Source of the DNA: Limnobacter litoralis
Lineage (GTDB): Bacteria; Pseudomonadota; Gammaproteobacteria; Burkholderiales; Burkholderiaceae_B
Direction: 5' to 3'
Assembly: GCF_030160455.1 (NCBI RefSeq)
Contig: NZ_BSOJ01000030.1
Location: forward strand, 1 to 64,000
DNA length: 64,000 bases
Under the pieces are notes generated by a model, which saw only the letters and a list, made by a program, of their open reading frames with translations, was not told where the DNA came from and searched no databases. Both the position numbers and the translations under genes were made by a program. This document shows positions 60,323 to 64,000 of the stretch, piece by piece. Every line of letters starts with the position of its first letter. Within the stretch, counting starts at the first letter, position 1.

Positions 60323-62467
60323 TTAGTTCAAGACGTCTTCAAGTTGTTTGCCTTGGGCGGCCAGTTCAACCAGCATGCTGGCTGGCTTGAAACGCTCGCC
60401 ATACTTGGCAGCCAGCTCTTCGCAACGCTTCACGAACTGGGGCAAACCTTTGGCATTGATAAACTGCAGCATGCCGCCGGTAAACGGCGCAAAACCAAGG
60501 CCGAAAATCGACCCGATGTTGCCGTCAGCGACGGTGCGCAGCACTTTTTCCTGCAGGCACTTGGCGGCCTCGTTGGCCTGGATGTACATCAGGCGATCCT
60601 GAATTTCCTGGCTGGAGGGTTGCTCTTTGGCCAAAGGAAATTCCTGATTGATGCCGGGCCACAGGGTTTTGCCGGTCGGGGTGTAGTCGTAATACCCTTT
60701 GCCGGCCTTTTTGCCAATGCGACCGTGCTTTTCAGCAATGGCGCGCATCACTTTGGAACCCGGGTGCTCAGGGAAAGTTTGACCTGCAGCTTCCATGTCC
60801 TTGCGGGTCTGGTTTTCAATCAGGATGGACAGGCTCAAACTGACCTCGTCGTGAATGGCCAGCGGTGGCATCGGCATGCCTGCCTCCAGACCGGCCATTT
60901 CGATGCTGCGTGGGTGCACACCCTCGCCCACCATGGCTGCGCCTTCCATCAGGTAAGTGCCAAACACGCGGCTGGTGAAAAAGCCGCGGCTGTCATTGAC
61001 CACAATCGGTGTTTTGCCGATTTGCTGAACATAGTCAAAGCCTTTGGCCAGGGTTTCATCGTCGGTGTCTTTGCCGCAGATGATTTCAACCAGCGGCATT
61101 TTGTCCACTGGGCTGAAAAAGTGCAGACCAATAAACTGCTTGGGTCGCTTGGAAGCCTGGGCCAAGCCTGTGATTGGCAGGGTTGACGTGTTGGACGCAA
61201 ACACCGCACTGGCGGGAATCACCGCCTCGGCCTTGGCCGTTACTTCGGCCTTTACGCCACGGTCTTCAAACACCGCTTCAATCACCAAGTCAGCGCCTTC
61301 CAGTTTGGAATAATCGGTGGAGGCGGTAATCAGGCTCAGCAAAGCGTCTTTCTTTTCGGGCGTGCTGCGCTTTTTCGCAATCGCCTTGTCCAGCAAATTG
61401 GTGCTGTAGGCCTTGCCCTTGTCAGCGGCTTCCTGCGTGGCGTCGATCAACACCACTTCAATGCCCACTTTGGCCGACACGTAGGCAATGCCGGCACCCA
61501 TCATGCCTGCGCCCAAAATACCCAGCTTCTTCACTTGCGATTTTGCAGGTGCGCTGGGTCGGCTTTGGCCTTTCTTGATGGCGTTCAGCTGGAACCACAG
61601 CGTATTCATCATGTTCTTGCTTTCCTGCGAGAGCACGCAGGCAGCAAAGTAACGGCTTTCCACCTTCAAACCGGTGTCGATGTCGGTGATGCCACCCTCA
61701 AACACACAACTCGCGATGTGGTTCAGCGCTGGGTAGTTGCCATAAGCCTTGGCGTTGGCCATGGAAGGGGCAATCGCCCACAATTGCGCAATGGCGGGGT
61801 GCTTTGAATCGCCGCCGGGGAACTTGAATCCTTTGACATCCCAAGGCTGCTGGGCCACCTGGTTGGCCACGCACCAGGCGCGGGCCTTGCTGATCAGCTC
61901 TTCCAGTGTGTCGGCAGTGTCGTTCAGAATGCCCTTCTTCAAGGCCTGTTCAACGCGCAGCTCGGTGCCCTGCGTCATCAGTTGCAAGCTTTCCTGAATG
62001 CCCACGATGCGTGGCAGGCGCTGCGTACCACCGCCGCCAGGCAGCAGACCCAATTTCACCTCGGGCAAGCCAAACTTGGCCTTGGGGTTGTTCAGCGCGA
62101 TGCGATGGTTACAAGCCAAAGCCAGTTCAAGACCGCCGCCCAAGGCAGTGCCGTTCAATGCGGCCACAAAGGGCTTGGTGCACTTTTCCATGCGACGCAA
62201 CAGGCCTTTGAAGGCTTCCGCCAAATCAAATGCAACCTGTGGGTCGGTGATCTTGTACACATTTTCAAGATCGGCCCCGGCCAAAAACTCTTTTTTGCCA
62301 GAGGTCAAAACCACACCCTTCACGGCTGGGTCTGTTTCAATTTTGGACAGCACCTCGGCGTAAGGGCCCATCAGTTCGTCGTTCAGCACGTTCATGGAAC
62401 GGCCGGGCATGTCCAGGGTCACCACCGCAATACCGTCGGCACCCAATTCAAATTTCACTGCAGTCAT
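60323..62467 (-). CDS. fadB: 3-hydroxyacyl-CoA dehydrogenase/enoyl-CoA hydratase fusion (FadB/FadJ type)
   Basis: 714 residues. The N-terminal crotonase domain ([20 protein letters not shown] and [19 protein letters not shown] with both Glu) is joined to an NAD-binding dehydrogenase ([18 protein letters not shown] near 318) and its C-terminal substrate domain ([22 protein letters not shown]). It catalyses steps two and three of beta-oxidation. GGAGG eight bases before the ATG at 62467 sets the start; a TTG two codons earlier is rejected. FadB and FadJ types cannot be told apart here. Confidence 0.92.
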   Translation of the reverse strand: MTAVKFELGADGIAVVTLDMPGRSMNVLNDELMGPYAEVLSKIETDPAVKGVVLTSGKKEFLAGADLENVYKITDPQVAFDLAEAFKGLLRRMEKCTKPFVAALNGTALGGGLELALACNHRIALNNPKAKFGLPEVKLGLLPGGGGTQRLPRIVGIQESLQLMTQGTELRVEQALKKGILNDTADTLEELISKARAWCVANQVAQQPWDVKGFKFPGGDSKHPAIAQLWAIAPSMANAKAYGNYPALNHIASCVFEGGITDIDTGLKVESRYFAACVLSQESKNMMNTLWFQLNAIKKGQSRPSAPAKSQVKKLGILGAGMMGAGIAYVSAKVGIEVVLIDATQEAADKGKAYSTNLLDKAIAKKRSTPEKKDALLSLITASTDYSKLEGADLVIEAVFEDRGVKAEVTAKAEAVIPASAVFASNTSTLPITGLAQASKRPKQFIGLHFFSPVDKMPLVEIICGKDTDDETLAKGFDYVQQIGKTPIVVNDSRGFFTSRVFGTYLMEGAAMVGEGVHPRSIEMAGLEAGMPMPPLAIHDEVSLSLSILIENQTRKDMEAAGQTFPEHPGSKVMRAIAEKHGRIGKKAGKGYYDYTPTGKTLWPGINQEFPLAKEQPSSQEIQDRLMYIQANEAAKCLQEKVLRTVADGNIGSIFGLGFAPFTGGMLQFINAKGLPQFVKRCEELAAKYGERFKPASMLVELAAQGKQLEDVLN

Positions 62468-62487
62468 GTTCAATTCCTCCCTGCGTC

Positions 62488-63693
62488 TCAGATGCGTTCA
62501 ATAATGGTGGCAATGCCCATGCCGCCGCCCACGCACAGCGTGGCACAACCCAGGGTTTTGTCTTGCCGCTCCAGCTCATCCAGCAGAGTGCCGAGAATGA
62601 TTGCACCAGTGGCCCCAAGTGGGTGGCCCATGGCGATCGAACCGCCGTTGACGTTCACACGGTCCAGGCTGACGCCCAGGTTGCGGGCAGTCTGCATGGG
62701 TACCACGGCGAATGCTTCGTTGATTTCCCACAAATCGATGTCAGACGCTTGAAGACCCGCCTTGCGCAGTGCCTTTTGGCAGGCAGGTGTTGGGCCAGTC
62801 AGCATGATGGTTGGCTCTGAACCAATCACCGCGGCCGCACGAATGCGGGCACGCGGCTTCAGACCAGCGGCTTTGCCCGCAGCTTCAGAACCCACCAACA
62901 CCAATGCAGCACCATCCACGATGCCCGAGCTGTTGCCCGCGTGGTGCACGTGGTTGATGCTTTCAATCGTGGTGTATTTGCGCAGGGCTGTGGCGTCAAA
63001 GCCCATTTGACCCATCATGGCGAACGAGGGCTGCAGGCTGGCCAGACTTTCCAGTGTGGCGCCGCCACGAATGAATTCGTCGTGGTCCAGCATGGTCAAA
63101 CCGTTCAGGTCTTTCACAGGCACTCGGCCTTTGTTGAAACGACCTTCGGCCTGTGCCTTGGCAGCCCGACGCTGGCTTTCAACGGCGTAGGCGTCGACGT
63201 CCTGGCGGCTGAAACCTTCCAGTGTGGCAATCAAGTCCGCGGAAATGCCCTGCGGGATAAAGCCCAGCTTGTTGTTGATGCGGGGGTCCATGAACCAGGC
63301 ACCTCCGTCGCTGCCCATGGCCCAGCGGCTCATGCTCTCAACACCGCCAGCAACCACCATGTCTTCAATGCCGCTGCCCACCTTGGCTGCGGCCAGGTTG
63401 ACCGACTCCAGACCCGACGCGCAAAAACGGCTCTGCGTAACGCCTGCCACACTTTCGGCCCAACCTGCGTCCAGCACTGCCGTGCGCGCAATGTCAGCGC
63501 CTTGCTCACCGACGGGTGTGACGCAACCCAAAACAACGTCGTCCACCAAACTGGTGTCGAGGTTGTTGCGTTGCTGCAATGCAGTCAGCAGGTTGTTCAA
63601 CAGCCACACAGGCGTGGCCTGGTGCAGGCTGCCGTCTTTTTTACCTTTGCCCCGTGGGGTTCTTACAGCGTCAAAAATCAGTGCCGATGGCAT
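62488..63693 (-). CDS. fadA: Acetyl-CoA C-acyltransferase (thiolase)
   Basis: 401 residues. It cleaves 3-ketoacyl-CoA in the final beta-oxidation step. The nucleophile Cys91 ([15 protein letters not shown]), the HPLGATGA His motif and the C-terminal CVGGGMG Cys are present. GGAGG six bases before the ATG at 63693 fixes the start; the longer frame is unlikely. It is the first gene of the fadA-fadB-fadE run, and its upstream region has a pair of identical palindromes. Confidence 0.93.
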   Translation of the reverse strand: MPSALIFDAVRTPRGKGKKDGSLHQATPVWLLNNLLTALQQRNNLDTSLVDDVVLGCVTPVGEQGADIARTAVLDAGWAESVAGVTQSRFCASGLESVNLAAAKVGSGIEDMVVAGGVESMSRWAMGSDGGAWFMDPRINNKLGFIPQGISADLIATLEGFSRQDVDAYAVESQRRAAKAQAEGRFNKGRVPVKDLNGLTMLDHDEFIRGGATLESLASLQPSFAMMGQMGFDATALRKYTTIESINHVHHAGNSSGIVDGAALVLVGSEAAGKAAGLKPRARIRAAAVIGSEPTIMLTGPTPACQKALRKAGLQASDIDLWEINEAFAVVPMQTARNLGVSLDRVNVNGGSIAMGHPLGATGAIILGTLLDELERQDKTLGCATLCVGGGMGIATIIERI

Positions 63694-63719
63694 GTATTGC
63701 CTCCAATGAAAATCCGTTC

Positions 63720-63735
63720 GGTAATCCAAATTACC
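63720..63735. promoter_or_regulatory. Palindromic operator candidate, copy 1
   Basis: GGTAAT-CCAA-ATTACC, a perfect 6-4-6 inverted repeat 27 bases upstream of the thiolase start. The same arms recur at 63828. Confidence 0.7.
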
Positions 63736-63827
63736 GCTTGGGTTTTTAGTTCTGATCTTCAAGAATGGCAATGTGCAAATGCACATGCAAGGCAATATGT
63801 TACTTTAGAGCATAAATTCTACGAATT

Positions 63828-63843
63828 TGGTAATAATAATTAC
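63828..63843. promoter_or_regulatory. Palindromic operator candidate, copy 2
   Basis: GGTAAT-AATA-ATTACC, the same arms as copy 1, 28 bases before the divergent SDR start. The centres of the two sites lie 108 bases apart, so one regulator could control both directions. Confidence 0.7.
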
Positions 63844-63871
63844 CTTTTGACCATTCGCAACAAGGCGCACC

Positions 63872-64000
63872 ATGCAACACCCAAAAACAATCCTGATCAC
63901 TGGTGGCAACACAGGCATTGGCCTGGCCACCGCCACACAACTGGCCATTGCCGGGCACACCGTCATTCTGGCCTGCAGAAACCAGGAGAAGGCCAAGCAG
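63872..64000 (+). CDS. SDR family protein (cut by the window end)
   Basis: Only the first 43 codons are visible. ILITGGNTGIGLATATQLA is the Rossmann motif of a short-chain dehydrogenase. AAGG lies eight bases before the ATG at 63872. It is divergent from the thiolase and probably shares its regulator; it may act on an acyl-CoA or alcohol intermediate, but this is inference. Confidence 0.85.
   Translation, partial: MQHPKTILITGGNTGIGLATATQLAIAGHTVILACRNQEKAKQ

Overview
The window is a contiguous piece of a betaproteobacterial chromosome, order Burkholderiales. The evidence is the rpe-gph-trpE-trpG-trpD-trpC order, the apaG/mltA/dsbC/ubiH-type neighbourhood, the FimT-PilV-PilW-PilX-PilY1-PilE minor-pilin operon and the fadD/fadE/fadB/fadA-type set. 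A Limnobacter-like genome is a guess from recall, not proven here.

Layout. 1-6.5 kb: an enoyl-CoA hydratase, then a plus-strand operon with a degenerate SDR, a photolyase-like FAD protein, a DUF3429 membrane protein, an AcuI-type reductase and an M61 peptidase. 6.5-13.9 kb: the tryptophan operon on the minus strand (rpe, gph, trpE, trpG, trpD, trpC), interrupted between trpE and trpG by an A+T-rich single gene for an OLD-like ATPase/TOPRIM protein, a probable phage-defence insertion. 14-17.9 kb: apaG, mltA, dsbC and a UbiH-family hydroxylase, plus an unlisted 45-codon membrane ORF antisense to the start of mltA. 17.9-19.3 kb: tRNA-Phe followed by an IS481-family element. 19.4-25.3 kb: small membrane proteins, a TadG-like protein, a degenerate receiver, a penicillin-acylase-family hydrolase and an orphan ParA. 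25.4-32.3 kb: the minor pilin/PilY1 operon. 32.3-35.2 kb: a TetR regulator and a secreted alpha/beta hydrolase.

35.2-50.2 kb is the most unusual region. A minus-strand run encodes a lipoprotein secretin, two bitopic PilN/PilO-like proteins, a membrane-anchored PpiC/EpsD-like foldase, two pilin-like proteins that lack the usual Glu5, a 2384-residue surface protein with about 57 copies of a 17-residue head repeat and an endosialidase-type (S74) chaperone domain, a TIGR03032-like protein, an orphan APS kinase, and an epimerase whose catalytic Tyr and Lys are both replaced. No assembly ATPase, platform protein or ATP sulfurylase is present here. Gene order, overlaps and shared strand suggest one surface-display or pilus-like system with possible sulfation.

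50.2-54.4 kb: an MFS transporter with a coupled 38-residue membrane ORF, LrgA/LrgB, an SDR and an OmpA-family lipoprotein ending in a clear bidirectional terminator. 54.5-64 kb: fatty-acid beta-oxidation (acyl-CoA ligase, CaiB-type CoA transferase, FadE, FadB-type fusion, thiolase) and the start of a divergent SDR. The thiolase/SDR intergenic region carries two copies of the same 16-bp palindrome, probably operators for an unidentified regulator.
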